From Colimorpha sp045597845 (GTDB lineage Bacteria; Bacteroidota; Bacteroidia; Bacteroidales; P3): a DNA stretch of 64,000 nucleotides. Below are positions 1 to 9,046 of the stretch, in pieces (the stretch's first letter is position 1; each line of letters starts with the position of its first letter). The position numbers and the translations under genes are program-made. The notes beneath the pieces were generated by a model. The model saw only the letters and a list, made by a program, of their open reading frames with translations, was not told where the DNA came from and did no database searches. The stretch lies in the NCBI GenBank assembly GCA_045597845.1, contig JAZLKZ010000063.1, positions 12,409 through 76,408 on the forward strand, given 5' to 3'.

Positions 1-413
1 TTGGTGTTCAAGAAACCGGTGCAGTTGGGGCCGATCAAGCTGCCGCCTACTGCGTTGATGCTGTCAACGATATGTTCTTCGATGGCGGCGCCTTCTGCGT
101 TCTCTTCCGAGAAACCAGCGCTTACGATGATGAAACCTTTGGTGCCTTTCTGCTGGGTGAGCACGTCAACGGTGTTGGCGCAGAATTTGGCGGCGATGCA
201 AAGGATAGCGCAATCAACCTGGGGCAGGTCTTCTACCTTGGCGTAGCATTTCACGCCCTGCACTTCGGTCTCTTTGGGGTTCACGGCATAGACGGAACCT
301 TTGAAGTTGCTGTCGAGCAGGTTCTTCAGGGCTTTTCCGCCAGGTTTATGAACGTCAGAAGATGCACCGCAAACAACGATGCTCTTAGGATTGAGAAGTT
401 CTTTACAAATCAT
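1..413 (-). CDS. Acyl-CoA synthetase (ADP-forming) family, N-terminal part, runs off left edge
   Basis: Reading the minus strand from ATG at 413 gives an open frame to base 1, about 137 residues starting MICKELLNPKSIVVCGAS. This is the CoA-binding Rossmann domain of ADP-forming acetate/acyl-CoA ligases: a beta strand into a glycine-rich turn (VVCGASSDVHKPGGKAL), then YAVNPKE, later IIVSAGFSEEN and GPNCTGFLNT, which are hallmarks of this family. Such enzymes interconvert acyl-CoA + ADP + Pi with acid + CoA + ATP and give ATP to amino-acid fermenters. The C-terminal ATP-grasp part is outside the window. The next minus-strand gene upstream is pepD, 79 bases away. Family assignment is fairly secure; the exact substrate is not. 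Confidence 0.75.
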   Translation of the reverse strand, partial: MICKELLNPKSIVVCGASSDVHKPGGKALKNLLDSNFKGSVYAVNPKETEVQGVKCYAKVEDLPQVDCAILCIAAKFCANTVDVLTQQKGTKGFIIVSAGFSEENAEGAAIEEHIVDSINAVGGSLIGPNCTGFLNT

Positions 414-492
414 TATTCTTTATTTTTAAGTTTTATAGTTTAGTGACTAGTGATTGGTGAGTCTTCTCAGCTCACAGTTCACAGCTCGCAAT

Positions 493-1944
493 TTATTTCT
501 CGGGAATGGCTTCCAATGTGGCTACCAGATAGTCGTAGAATTTTTTGGAGCTGGGAATGTTGGCGCGCTCATCGGGGCTGTGAGGGCTGTTCAAGGTGGG
601 TCCGAAGGAAATCATCTCCATCTCGGGATATTTGCCGCCGAGCAGACCGCATTCCAGACCGGCGTGGATAGCCATCACTGCGGGCTCTTTCTTGTAGAGT
701 TTCTTGTAGGTTGCCTTCATGGTCTTTAGCAATGCGCTGTCCATGTTGGGCTTCCATCCGGGGTATGCGCCAGTGAGTTGGCATTTGCCGCCAGCCAGTT
801 CGGCGAGGCATACGAGACGTTCTGCCAAAGCGTCCTTTGCGGAATCCACGGAAGAGCGGAGCAAAGCCTTGATGTAGAAATTCTTGCCGTTGGTCTTCAT
901 GATGGCGAGGTTCAGAGAGGTCTCTACCAAACCTTCCATATCTTTGCTCATACGGATAACGCCGTTGGGGGCGATCATCACGCTGTTGATGATTTTCTGC
1001 GTATCGGCTTCGGTCATCACGGTGGGGTTCATTCTGGCGGGTTCGCACTTCATGAAGAAGTCGGGCTCTACCTTGCCGAGCTCTTTCTTCACCCAGCCTG
1101 CAACTTTCTCAAATTCCTTCACGATGCACTCTTTGTGTGCTTTGGGCATGGCAAAGAGACAGGTGGCATCTCTCGGGATGGCGTTGCGCATATTGCCGCC
1201 CTCGACATTGATGAGGCGGATGCCGCATTCTGCCACCCAACGCAAATGACGGAACATGATTTTGTTGGCGTTGGCACGGCCGGTGTTGATTTCCATGCCG
1301 CTGTGGCCACCCTTCAAGCCGCCGATGGTGAGGCGCATGGCGCAGTAGTCCTTGGGTGCCTTCTCGGTAGCGTAGGGAATGGAGATGGTGGCGTCGATAC
1401 CGCCGGCACAACCTACATAAAGTTCGCCTTCGGTCTCGCTGTCAAGGTTCAACAGATATTTGCCTTTCAGTTCACCTGCCTTCAAGCCGAAAGCACCAGT
1501 CATGCCAGTCTCTTCATCGGTGGTAATCAAAGCTTCGAGAGGTCCGTGCTTGAGGGTCTTGGACTCAAAAACGGCCATGATGGCTGCTACGCCAAGGCCA
1601 TCGTCTGCACCGAGGGTGGTATCGCAAGCATATACCCATTCGTCAACAATCTTGGTCTGGATGGGGTCTTTCAGAAAGTCGTGCACTTTGCCGGCGCGAG
1701 CCTGGGGAACCATGTCCATGTGAGCCTGCAAAACAACGGGCTGACGTTTTTCCATGCCTTTGGTGGCTGGCTTGGTCATGATGATGTTGCCGACCTTATC
1801 TACGCGGCAGTCGATTTTTTTCTTCTTTGCCCAGTTTACTAAAAAGTCACGAACGATTTCTTCGTGTTTCGAGGGGCGTGGGCAACGGGTAAGCTCATAA
1901 AAATTACCCCATAGTTCTTTGGGTTCAAGATCTTTAATTGTCAT
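493..1944 (-). CDS. pepD: Aminoacyl-histidine dipeptidase (peptidase M20, PepD-like)
   Basis: The 483-residue product matches the usual length of the cytosolic non-specific dipeptidase PepD. Metal-site motifs are clear: QAHMDMVPQ near residue 93, TLGADDGLG near 115 and ITTDEETGMTGAFG near 146, giving the His, bridging Asp and catalytic Glu of M20 di-zinc enzymes. The PSSKKFYDYL region is near the C terminus. It should hydrolyse Xaa-His and other dipeptides in the cytoplasm, which suits a peptide- and amino-acid-fermenting organism. No signal peptide is seen. Start ATG 1944 is the first residue of the conserved N-terminal region (LEPKELWGNFYELTRCPRPS). Confidence 0.93.
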   Translation of the reverse strand: MTIKDLEPKELWGNFYELTRCPRPSKHEEIVRDFLVNWAKKKKIDCRVDKVGNIIMTKPATKGMEKRQPVVLQAHMDMVPQARAGKVHDFLKDPIQTKIVDEWVYACDTTLGADDGLGVAAIMAVFESKTLKHGPLEALITTDEETGMTGAFGLKAGELKGKYLLNLDSETEGELYVGCAGGIDATISIPYATEKAPKDYCAMRLTIGGLKGGHSGMEINTGRANANKIMFRHLRWVAECGIRLINVEGGNMRNAIPRDATCLFAMPKAHKECIVKEFEKVAGWVKKELGKVEPDFFMKCEPARMNPTVMTEADTQKIINSVMIAPNGVIRMSKDMEGLVETSLNLAIMKTNGKNFYIKALLRSSVDSAKDALAERLVCLAELAGGKCQLTGAYPGWKPNMDSALLKTMKATYKKLYKKEPAVMAIHAGLECGLLGGKYPEMEMISFGPTLNSPHSPDERANIPSSKKFYDYLVATLEAIPEK

Positions 1945-1999
1945 ATCTAATAAAGTTTTAATATTGATTGATTTTCTGTTGTTTGTCGATAGGGTTTGT

Positions 2000-2620
2000 T
2001 TATTGGTTTTCGTCGTCTTCCTGACTGTAATAGTATCGCTCTATTTCTTGCAGCAGGTCGATGAAGCATTCGTTGAGATTGTCTATCTTGCCGGTGAGGC
2101 TGGTGCTGTTGGCTTTTGCGCTGCTGCTTTTCTTTTTGTGCAGTTGGATGATTTTTTCCGAAGGTCCGAGGTAGTTGAAAAAATGCAGTCGGGCGATGTA
2201 CTGCTTGAATTCGGTGAGGTTGGTGTGATGGACCTTGGAAAGATAGTCTTCGAATCCGAAGATCGACTGTTGATTGTAAAAGTCGTTGTACAGTGCTATT
2301 TGCTTCTCAAATGCGTCTCTTCCGTTGATGATCATCACAAAGTCGAAGTCTTTCAGTACGGGGTCTATCTTGTGGTCTATATTGTCTATCAGAAAGTAGT
2401 ATAGTTGCGATACCTCGTTGAAATAGATGAAAATGGGGAACGTATTTGTGCCGAAAATCTCGATGTCTTCCTGTCGCGAAAGATGGGTTTCAAACAGATC
2501 GTTGAATGCAGCAACAAATTGATAGTTCGGCATTTCGGTTTTCCAAAGCAAGCATGCGGAGTTGTTTGTGTCGAACTCCATTTCGCTAACCAGTTTATGT
2601 CGAATAGTTTTTTTCATCAA
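2000..2620 (-). CDS. Conserved hypothetical protein, IPExxxVDY-like family
   Basis: A 206-residue soluble protein without signal peptide. The segment KIDPVLKDFDFVMIING lines up with the signature of the Bacteroidota IPExxxVDY family (IPE-L-x-x-VDY-F-L-L-I), and the preceding part (LVSEMEFDTNNSACLLWKT) fits the family N terminus. The motif is degenerate (IDP for IPE, FDF for VDY), and the protein is longer than usual because of a polar C-terminal extension rich in Lys and Ser, ending in acidic residues. Function of the family is unknown. It follows the radical SAM gene on the same strand with a 33-base gap. ATG codons at 2620 and 2617 are both possible starts. Confidence 0.6.
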   Translation of the reverse strand: MMKKTIRHKLVSEMEFDTNNSACLLWKTEMPNYQFVAAFNDLFETHLSRQEDIEIFGTNTFPIFIYFNEVSQLYYFLIDNIDHKIDPVLKDFDFVMIINGRDAFEKQIALYNDFYNQQSIFGFEDYLSKVHHTNLTEFKQYIARLHFFNYLGPSEKIIQLHKKKSSSAKANSTSLTGKIDNLNECFIDLLQEIERYYYSQEDDENQ

Positions 2621-2653
2621 CGATGCGTGATTTTGAATGCTTTGTTTGATCTG

Positions 2654-3637
2654 TCAGCTGCCAAATGCTTCTTTTTTGGAAAAATCGGGGCGGAATGTTT
2701 CGTTTGATGCTAACTCTTGCACCCAACCTTTGTGGAATCCCAACGCGTAGAACTTCTCCTTTACTTGTTCGTATTCCGCTTCGGTAAGCGTTCGTGTTAG
2801 TTCGGGAAATTCCGACACGCTTCCCTCTAAAAGATGTTTTGGTGGAAAATACTGCGCCATCAGCGAGATGTTGAGGCTTGTAGAAAGGTTGTCGGCTATC
2901 CATTCCAGACATTTTACGCTGTTTTCCACAGCTCCTGGCAGCACTAAATGCCGGATGATGATGCCTCGGAAAGCAACCCCGTCGTCGCAGGGTAGGGCGG
3001 AACCTTTTTGGCGATACATCTCCTGCAACGCTTTTGCCGCTTTTTCGGGGTAGTCGGCGGCGTGAGAGTACTTCTGCGCCAATGCATTGTCCATGTATTT
3101 CAGGTCGGGAAGGTAGATGTCCACGTATGGTTCCACCATCCGCAAGGTCTCTACATTGTCGTAGCCGTTGGTGTTGTACACCGTTGTCGGGAAAAGTCCT
3201 CTTTTGTGCAGTCGCTCCATCAGTTCGGGAATCACATAGGCGTAGTGGGAAGGACTTACAAATCCCAGCATGTTCTCGCTGGTTTGCAGCACTTCCGCGA
3301 TGCGATCCACCACGGAATCCAAGTCCTTGTAGAAGATATTGTCTTCTGCCACAGTGGTGCCAGAAATGTCGTGGTTTTGACAGAATACGCAATGCAGGTT
3401 GCAGTGTGCAAAAAACAAGTTGCAGATGCCTTTCTTCCCTGAAATGGGAGGCTCTTCTCCTTTGTGGACGCAAATCGAGGCTATTTCGGGTTCGGATGGC
3501 GCATGGCAAAACCCCGCTGCCACGCGTCTGTTGGCGCCGCAGCTACGAGGACATATATGGCATGCACCGAAATCCAATTGATGCTTTTTTATAATTTCTG
3601 CAAAGATACAAAAAAAAAGTGATGTCGATGCGCTCAT
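2654..3637 (-). CDS. Radical SAM protein, PflA-activase-like
   Basis: The product carries an N-terminal CHICPRSCGANR cysteine motif and the radical SAM cluster motif CNLHCVFC (C-x3-C-x2-C) followed by QNHDIS, typical of the family annotated as pyruvate-formate-lyase-activating-enzyme-like radical SAM proteins of about 300 residues. Later segments YNTNGYD, YLPDLKY and IIRHLVLPG also match that family. The target is unknown. The start is doubtful. The ORF opens at ATG 3637, but a perfect -7 box (TATCTTTG, 3608 to 3601) lies inside the first codons. A transcript from it would begin near 3597 and could only use a non-ATG start such as TTG 3577, just before the conserved CHICPRSC motif. Confidence 0.85.
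   Translation of the reverse strand: MSASTSLFFCIFAEIIKKHQLDFGACHICPRSCGANRRVAAGFCHAPSEPEIASICVHKGEEPPISGKKGICNLFFAHCNLHCVFCQNHDISGTTVAEDNIFYKDLDSVVDRIAEVLQTSENMLGFVSPSHYAYVIPELMERLHKRGLFPTTVYNTNGYDNVETLRMVEPYVDIYLPDLKYMDNALAQKYSHAADYPEKAAKALQEMYRQKGSALPCDDGVAFRGIIIRHLVLPGAVENSVKCLEWIADNLSTSLNISLMAQYFPPKHLLEGSVSEFPELTRTLTEAEYEQVKEKFYALGFHKGWVQELASNETFRPDFSKKEAFGS
3601..3608 (-). promoter_or_regulatory. -7 promoter box inside the 5' end of the radical SAM ORF
   Basis: Minus-strand TATCTTTG preceded by a T tract. It fits the Bacteroidota -7 consensus and lies within codons 10-13 of the longest reading frame, which suggests the real coding start is downstream of the annotated ATG. Confidence 0.6.
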
Positions 3638-3855
3638 TTTATAAACAATTTCAAAGTTCGTTTTGAATGGAAACTGGCGACGAGTGTCAATGAACGCTGA
3701 AAACCGTCGCCCGCTTGATGAAATTCATTTTGCGGATTTTGCTCCACGTCTGCACTCGAAGAATATTTGTGGCTTTTTCGAGAGGGAAAACAATATATCA
3801 ACAATCCGCAGGAAAGGTTCTGTTGCTGAAGATTATTAATATTAATTAAATTTTG

Positions 3856-3863
3856 TATCTTTG
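3856..3863 (+). promoter_or_regulatory. -7 promoter box, possibly giving a leaderless mRNA
   Basis: TATCTTTG lies only 4 bases before the ATG at 3868 of the DUF4254 gene. If transcription starts the usual few bases after the box, the mRNA has no 5' leader. No TTTG is seen at the expected -33 distance; the upstream region is AT-rich. Confidence 0.6.
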
Positions 3864-3867
3864 CAAA

Positions 3868-4470
3868 ATGAAATCAAAGGATTTTTTCGAAATATTTGAC
3901 CGCCAGATTGTGGAGTACCACAAGACCGATTCCGTCGATGCTCCCACCGTAAACCCCTTTCAGCAAGGCACTTTCGAGGCTTTGTTGTGGGAAAAGAATT
4001 TCATCGATACCGTTCAGTGGCATCTTGAGGACCTGATTCGTCCCGAAGACGTTAATCCACAAGAAGCGTTGACGTTGAAGCGTCGCATCGACAAGTCGAA
4101 CCAGAACCGTACCGATATGGTGGAACGCATTGATGATTGGTATCTGCTTCAGTTCAAGGATGTAAAGCCTATGCCTCACGCCAAGATCAACACCGAGACG
4201 CCGGCTTGGGCCATCGACCGACTTTCCATTTTGGCTCTGAAAATCTACCATTTCTCCATCGAGGCGCATCGAAAGGACGCCTCTGCGGAGCATCTGGCAA
4301 AATGCCAGTCGAAACTCGACGTGCTCAATACCCAGAAACAAGATTTGTCGCAGGCTATCGACGACTTGCTCGACGAACTGTCCAAGGGCGAAAAAATCAT
4401 GAAGGTATATCGACAGATGAAGATGTACAACGATCCGTCGTTGAACCCGATGCTTTACGCGAAGAAATAA
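3868..4470 (+). CDS. DUF4254 domain protein
   Basis: A 200-residue protein. The start is taken at ATG 3868, because the longer frame from TTG 3853 would run through the promoter box. The sequence WAIDRLSILALKIYHF with a following long helical region, and the ending YNDPSLNPMLYAKK, match DUF4254 proteins of Bacteroidota. In this phylum DUF4254 genes often precede a GT9 glycosyltransferase, as here (66-base gap), so a role linked to lipopolysaccharide or glycan assembly is inferred from context only. No signal peptide or membrane segment. Biochemical function is unknown. Confidence 0.8.
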   Translation: MKSKDFFEIFDRQIVEYHKTDSVDAPTVNPFQQGTFEALLWEKNFIDTVQWHLEDLIRPEDVNPQEALTLKRRIDKSNQNRTDMVERIDDWYLLQFKDVKPMPHAKINTETPAWAIDRLSILALKIYHFSIEAHRKDASAEHLAKCQSKLDVLNTQKQDLSQAIDDLLDELSKGEKIMKVYRQMKMYNDPSLNPMLYAKK

Positions 4471-4536
4471 TCCATTGCCGCAATGTGGTTTTCGTATGAT
4501 AAACTTGAAGCCTGATTGTTGATAAATGTCTTGCGT

Positions 4537-5562
4537 ATGAAGTTCAAAAACAAAACGAAAACCACGATGGTAGAAGGCCGCTCTTACAGGGAGCATGTGT
4601 TGGTTGTCCGCCTTTCGGCTTTGGGCGACGTGGCAATATTGGCGCCCGTGGTGCGGAATCGTGCCGAGGCCAATCCTGACGTGCTTTTCACCATTGCCGC
4701 CCCGAAACTGTTGCAGCCGCTTTTCGACGGATTGGAGAATGTGAGATACCTTCCTACTCGTAAGCAAAAATCCCGTCAGCTCTACAAATTCCTATCCCAG
4801 GTGCGTCCCACCGTGGTGGCGGACATGCATCGCATCAACCGCATTGTTGGGGCTGATTTGCTCTTTCTGTTGCATGGCGTTCCGATCCATGCCATTCGTA
4901 AATATCATTGCGCCCGACATCGTATGGTGCGGTCGCGTCGTAAAGACCTTACGCCCTTGCCTTGCGTGTCGCAGCGCTACGAAGAGGTGTTTGACGCCTG
5001 CAAGCTCAAGGGCTGTCCTTCGAAAAACTTGGATTCTCCAATTCAGCATGTCGCCAATCGGCAAACGAGCATTGTAGGAATCGCGCCGTTTGCGCAGCAT
5101 CAGGGCAAGGTGTGGCCGTTGGATCGGATGGAACGGCTCGTGTCCGACCTGTCGGGTAGGCCCGACACGAAAATTGTTCTTTTCGGTGGGTCGAAGGAAT
5201 CCGATGTGCTTCAATCTTGGGCGGATAAGTATCCTAATGTTGAGTCGATTGCGGGAAAGTTTCCCTTCGAGAAAGAAATGGAATACATTCAAAATCTTGA
5301 TGTTATGGTGAGCATGGACAGCGCCAACATGCATTTCGCCTCCTGTTTTGGAGTCCCCGTTGTGAGTATCTGGGGCGCCACGCATCCCAATGCGGGCTTT
5401 TATGGGTGGAATCAAAATCCAGAGTGGGCAGTGCAGTCCGACCTTGCCTGCCGCCCCTGCTCTTCTTACGGCAACAAGCCCTGTAGGTTTGGAGATTTCC
5501 GCTGTATGAAGTCTATCTCGGTCGATCAGGTGCGCAATGTTATTGAAACGGTTTTGAAATAG
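4537..5562 (+). CDS. Glycosyltransferase family 9 (heptosyltransferase-like)
   Basis: About 341 residues. VLVVRLSALGDVAILAPVV near the N terminus is the typical first beta strand of ADP-heptose:LPS heptosyltransferases. VGIAPFAQHQGKVWPLDRM and the C-terminal VSMDSANMHFASCFGVPVVSIWGATHPNAGFYGW hold the nucleotide-sugar binding region of GT9. The four Cys near the C terminus (CRPC, CRF, CMK) are common in Bacteroidota members. It should transfer a sugar to lipid A core or a related glycan at the inner membrane. ATG 4537 is preferred to TTG 4516; ATG 4567 is also possible. It follows DUF4254 and precedes the histidine kinase by 8 bases, so the three probably form an operon. Confidence 0.88.
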   Translation: MKFKNKTKTTMVEGRSYREHVLVVRLSALGDVAILAPVVRNRAEANPDVLFTIAAPKLLQPLFDGLENVRYLPTRKQKSRQLYKFLSQVRPTVVADMHRINRIVGADLLFLLHGVPIHAIRKYHCARHRMVRSRRKDLTPLPCVSQRYEEVFDACKLKGCPSKNLDSPIQHVANRQTSIVGIAPFAQHQGKVWPLDRMERLVSDLSGRPDTKIVLFGGSKESDVLQSWADKYPNVESIAGKFPFEKEMEYIQNLDVMVSMDSANMHFASCFGVPVVSIWGATHPNAGFYGWNQNPEWAVQSDLACRPCSSYGNKPCRFGDFRCMKSISVDQVRNVIETVLK

Positions 5563-5570
5563 ATTGAATA

Positions 5571-7085
5571 ATGAAACGCAAGTTCCTCGTTTTGTTGGTC
5601 TCGCTCTTCAGCCTTGCCGCCATTGGCATGGTGGTGGTGCAGATTGTGCAGACTCGTCGCGTTACGGAAATCAGCGACAATCTGTTCAATGTAAGCGTCA
5701 ATAATGCCATATCGAATGTGATTGACCAGTTCGACCGCATGAAGATGGACCAATACCTCTCTCAGAGGGAACGCGTGCGCCTGCGTCAATACCGTCGCAT
5801 TGAGGAACTTAACGACCGAATGCTCGATATTGTCCGCAACCACCAGGACTTGTTCTACGACGAAACGCGCATGCGGCTCGATGTGGCTTTGCTGGATAGT
5901 GCCTTTATACTTCCCCAGGTGCGGCTTTCTGCGTCCGACAGCAATGTCATCCGTCGCTACAATACGCTCGTGAATGCGCGAAAAGTGTTGAACGACAGCG
6001 TTGAAAACAGAGGCGGTGGATCCATCGCCAAACCTTCGGAAATCCTTACGCCCGACAACTTCAACTACTCGATGCTGGACTCTCTCATTCGCGAGGAATT
6101 GATTCTTAACGGTGTCGATGTCTCACCCTATATCGGCGTTTTTGAAAACAATGACGGTGTATTCCTTTACCTCAGCAAACCCGACGCCAAAGAGGATTTG
6201 AAGGCAACGCCCTACCGCTATAATTTCCTGCCAAGTGGCATTGCATCCTCGCATGAATACGACATAGTGCTTCATTTTCCGACGTCGTTGATTTTTGTCA
6301 ACGATTCCGTGGTCTTCGTGCTCATGAATTGCTTCCTGATTTTTGTGGTCCTTGTACTCTTTATGGTCGCTATTCATACAATAAACAATATGCGCAAGGT
6401 TGACGAGATGAAGGCCGAGTTCACCAGCAACATGACTCACGAAATCAAGACGCCGTTGGCCACCATCTCGCTGGCTTGCGAAATGCTTCAAGACCCATCG
6501 GTGAGCAGCAATGAAGAAACTCGACGCAACTTCCTCAATATCATTGGAGATGAGAATCGAAGAATGCGTACCTTGGTGGAGACTATTTTGCAAAGCGCCA
6601 AGATGGCGAAGAAGAACTTCACGCTCAACTGCAAGGAGTTGAATGCTCATGACCTTATTCGTTCAACGGCCGATGATTTCAAGCTCACGCTCGAGTCTCG
6701 ACAAGGAACGCTTACGCTCAACCTTAATGCGTCCAATGCAACGCTTTATGCCGATGAGTTGCACATTAATAATATGATACACAATTTGGTGGATAATGCC
6801 ATAAAGTATTCTCCCGAAAAGCCGACCATCACCATAGAAACCATGATAAAAGGAAAAATGTTTGTGCTTTCGGTGGCGGATAAAGGACTCGGTATCTCCA
6901 AAGACGACCAAAAGCATATCTTTGAGAAGTATTACCGTGTATCAACGGGCAATGTGCACAACGTCAAAGGTTTCGGTATCGGTTTGAACTATGTATATCA
7001 AGTCGTTAATCTTCATCATGGGAGTATCTCTGTCAATAGCGAGTTGGGCAAGGGAAGCACTTTCGTCGTTTCGTTGCCCTTGTAG
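5571..7085 (+). CDS. Membrane sensor histidine kinase
   Basis: 504 residues. A membrane segment lies near residues 6-26, followed by a periplasmic sensor region (about 30-240) without a recognisable domain, and a second membrane segment near 246-270. The H box is at EFTSNMTHEIKTPLATIS with phospho-acceptor H290. An N box is around NNMIHNLVDNAIKYSPEK, a G1 box is VADKGLGISKDD and a G2 box is GFGIGLNYV. All residues needed for an active kinase are visible. No response regulator gene is adjacent, so it is an orphan within this window. It lies 8 bases downstream of the GT9 gene, hinting at co-expression with envelope glycan genes. Confidence 0.9.
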   Translation: MKRKFLVLLVSLFSLAAIGMVVVQIVQTRRVTEISDNLFNVSVNNAISNVIDQFDRMKMDQYLSQRERVRLRQYRRIEELNDRMLDIVRNHQDLFYDETRMRLDVALLDSAFILPQVRLSASDSNVIRRYNTLVNARKVLNDSVENRGGGSIAKPSEILTPDNFNYSMLDSLIREELILNGVDVSPYIGVFENNDGVFLYLSKPDAKEDLKATPYRYNFLPSGIASSHEYDIVLHFPTSLIFVNDSVVFVLMNCFLIFVVLVLFMVAIHTINNMRKVDEMKAEFTSNMTHEIKTPLATISLACEMLQDPSVSSNEETRRNFLNIIGDENRRMRTLVETILQSAKMAKKNFTLNCKELNAHDLIRSTADDFKLTLESRQGTLTLNLNASNATLYADELHINNMIHNLVDNAIKYSPEKPTITIETMIKGKMFVLSVADKGLGISKDDQKHIFEKYYRVSTGNVHNVKGFGIGLNYVYQVVNLHHGSISVNSELGKGSTFVVSLPL

Positions 7086-7234
7086 TTGTGTTTTAAAATG
7101 ATAGCTTATTTGTCAAAATTTGTGAGTGATTTGTGGTAATTCGTGTAAAAAACATGTTATTGTCATTAATTCTTGTTGATTTTTAGAAGTTACCTGTGAT
7201 AACCGTCGTAATTCAATTATTAATATTGTTATAT

Positions 7235-7714
7235 ATGCATTTGATCAAGTCTTTGGTTCTTTCTCTCACGTTGGCGTTTCTCCCGCTGGGCGTAGATGCA
7301 CAGCAGTTGATTCGCCCGGAACGCGTTTCTCCAACTACGGATATGGAGTACCACTATCTTACGAGTGAATATGGTTTGCGTCACGCTAAAAAAGACCAGG
7401 TTAAAACGGGTTATGTACTGGAGCATTTGGCTACTTATTTTTTAAGATGGACCCATGACGGGGAAAAGGAACCTGTTGTAAAAACAATTGATTTCAAAGC
7501 GTTTAAAAGAAATGGAGAGGCAAGTCCTTGCGCAATCCTGTGCGTGTGTACAAGTTCCGTTTCGGACAATGTGGAGTATTTTTGCTTGCCCACAATCGAC
7601 GCTGACAAGAAATTGTGGACCAAATTCCGCCAGCAGCAACAATCGCAGGACGAGGAGTGGGCTCAGGTATGGTTTTGGGGCTTGTCGCACTTGTCGGCGA
7701 TATTTATGAGATAA
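7235..7714 (+). CDS. Secreted hypothetical protein
   Basis: About 159 residues from ATG 7235, chosen because it begins a classical signal peptide (MHLIKSLVLSLTLAFLPLGVDAQQ, cleavage likely after DA). The longer frame from 7196 adds hydrophobic residues without a clear reason. The mature part has no domain that I recognise; it contains several aromatic residues and a Gln-rich stretch near the end. It is likely periplasmic or surface exposed. It stands alone between the histidine kinase and the pfs-luxS pair. Confidence 0.55.
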   Translation: MHLIKSLVLSLTLAFLPLGVDAQQLIRPERVSPTTDMEYHYLTSEYGLRHAKKDQVKTGYVLEHLATYFLRWTHDGEKEPVVKTIDFKAFKRNGEASPCAILCVCTSSVSDNVEYFCLPTIDADKKLWTKFRQQQQSQDEEWAQVWFWGLSHLSAIFMR

Positions 7715-7727
7715 TGTGATTTTTGCG

Positions 7728-7735
7728 TATCTTTG
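7728..7735 (+). promoter_or_regulatory. -7 promoter box of the pfs-luxS unit
   Basis: TATCTTTG, 44 bases before the ATG at 7780. The -33 element is weak. Placement fits a promoter for mtnN and probably luxS. Confidence 0.5.
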
Positions 7736-7779
7736 CAACTTGAAAAGAATATTCGTTGTTTGTTAATCTCCAATAGCCT

Positions 7780-8460
7780 ATGAAAATTGTCATCATCATC
7801 GCGATGGATTATGAGTACCAGAACATGGTATCGATTTTTGATGGAAAGTCGGAAGGTGAGATTGCGGGCAATCATGTCATTTTGATGAAGAGTGGCATCG
7901 GCAAGGTAAATGCCGCAGTGAAGACCGCCGAAATCATCGCCCGAGAACATCCCGACTGCATCATCAATACCGGCCTTGCAGGTGGAATCGACGAAAGCCT
8001 TGAGGTGCGCGACATCGTTGTGGGCAAAGAGGCTGTCTATCACGATGTGTGGTGTGGCGAAGGCAACGAATACGGACAGGTGCAGGGGTTGCCGGCTCGC
8101 TTTGCGGGCGACAAGCGTCTGCACGATATCGCCATGTCGTTGAGCGCCGATTCCAGCTACACCCAGCGCATGCACTCGGGTTTGATTTGCAGCGGCGACA
8201 AGTTCATCACCAACGCCGATGCTCTTGCCGTTATCAAGAACGACTTTCCCGAAGGCTTGGCGGTGGATATGGAATCGGCCGCTACCGCGCAGACCTGCCA
8301 CCTCTACAACATTCCCTTCCTCGCCGTGCGCATCATCAGCGACACCCCGGGCCGCACCGACAACCACCAACAGCAGTGGGAGGACTTTCTCAAGGACATG
8401 AGCACCCGCTCTTTCCGATGGATCCGTCTCTTCCTCGCATCGCTCCCCAATAGCTTGTAG
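7780..8460 (+). CDS. mtnN: 5'-methylthioadenosine/S-adenosylhomocysteine nucleosidase (Pfs)
   Basis: 226 residues. Hydrolyses MTA and S-adenosylhomocysteine to adenine and the thioribosyl product. Family residues are visible: the general base Glu12 in IAMDYEYQNM, GIGKVNAA, TGLAGGID, SGDKFI, the ribose-binding VDMESAA and the catalytic Asp in IISDTPG. Its product S-ribosylhomocysteine is the substrate of LuxS, encoded 59 bases downstream, so the two form a complete SAH recycling route. Cytoplasmic. Confidence 0.93.
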   Translation: MKIVIIIAMDYEYQNMVSIFDGKSEGEIAGNHVILMKSGIGKVNAAVKTAEIIAREHPDCIINTGLAGGIDESLEVRDIVVGKEAVYHDVWCGEGNEYGQVQGLPARFAGDKRLHDIAMSLSADSSYTQRMHSGLICSGDKFITNADALAVIKNDFPEGLAVDMESAATAQTCHLYNIPFLAVRIISDTPGRTDNHQQQWEDFLKDMSTRSFRWIRLFLASLPNSL

Positions 8461-8519
8461 ATGTTGCTAACCTTGACTTTGACCATCAATTCACTAACCA
8501 CTAATCACAGACCTCATTT

Positions 8520-9002
8520 ATGGACAAAATTCCCAGCTTTACCATCGACCATATCCACCTCCTCAGAGGTATCTATGTCTCCCGCAAAGACTTTGTAGGG
8601 GGCGAGACCGTTACCACCTTCGACATCCGCATGAAAGAGCCCAACCGTGAACCCGCCTTGGGACAGGGTGCCATCCACACCATCGAGCACCTTGCCGCCA
8701 CCTACGTCCGCAACGATGCCGAGTGGAAAGACCGCATCATCTATTGGGGTCCGATGGGCTGTTTGACGGGTAATTATCTCTTGATGCGTGGCGACCTGCA
8801 GTCGGAAGACATCGTGGAACTGATGCAGCGCACTTTCCGCTTTGTCGCCGACTTTGAAGGCGAAGTCCCCGGAGCCGCCCCCAAAGATTGCGGCAACTAC
8901 CTGCTCCACGACCTGCCTATGGCAAAATGGGAGTCGCGTAAGTATTTGGAAGAGGTTTTGTTGCAGATGAAGCCCGAAAATCTTCACTATCCGCAACAAT
9001 AA
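8520..9002 (+). CDS. luxS: S-ribosylhomocysteine lyase LuxS
   Basis: 160 residues, normal length. The zinc site is complete: His53 and His57 in the HTIEH motif and Cys124 in KDCGNYL. Catalytic Glu56 and Cys81 (GPMGCLTGNY) are present. It cleaves S-ribosylhomocysteine to homocysteine and DPD, the precursor of autoinducer-2. It is co-directional with mtnN, which supplies its substrate. A tRNA gene follows after 44 bases. Confidence 0.95.
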   Translation: MDKIPSFTIDHIHLLRGIYVSRKDFVGGETVTTFDIRMKEPNREPALGQGAIHTIEHLAATYVRNDAEWKDRIIYWGPMGCLTGNYLLMRGDLQSEDIVELMQRTFRFVADFEGEVPGAAPKDCGNYLLHDLPMAKWESRKYLEEVLLQMKPENLHYPQQ

Positions 9003-9046
9003 ACCACCACCAACGCCGTTATTTTAAGGTCAAAGGTCACAAATAA

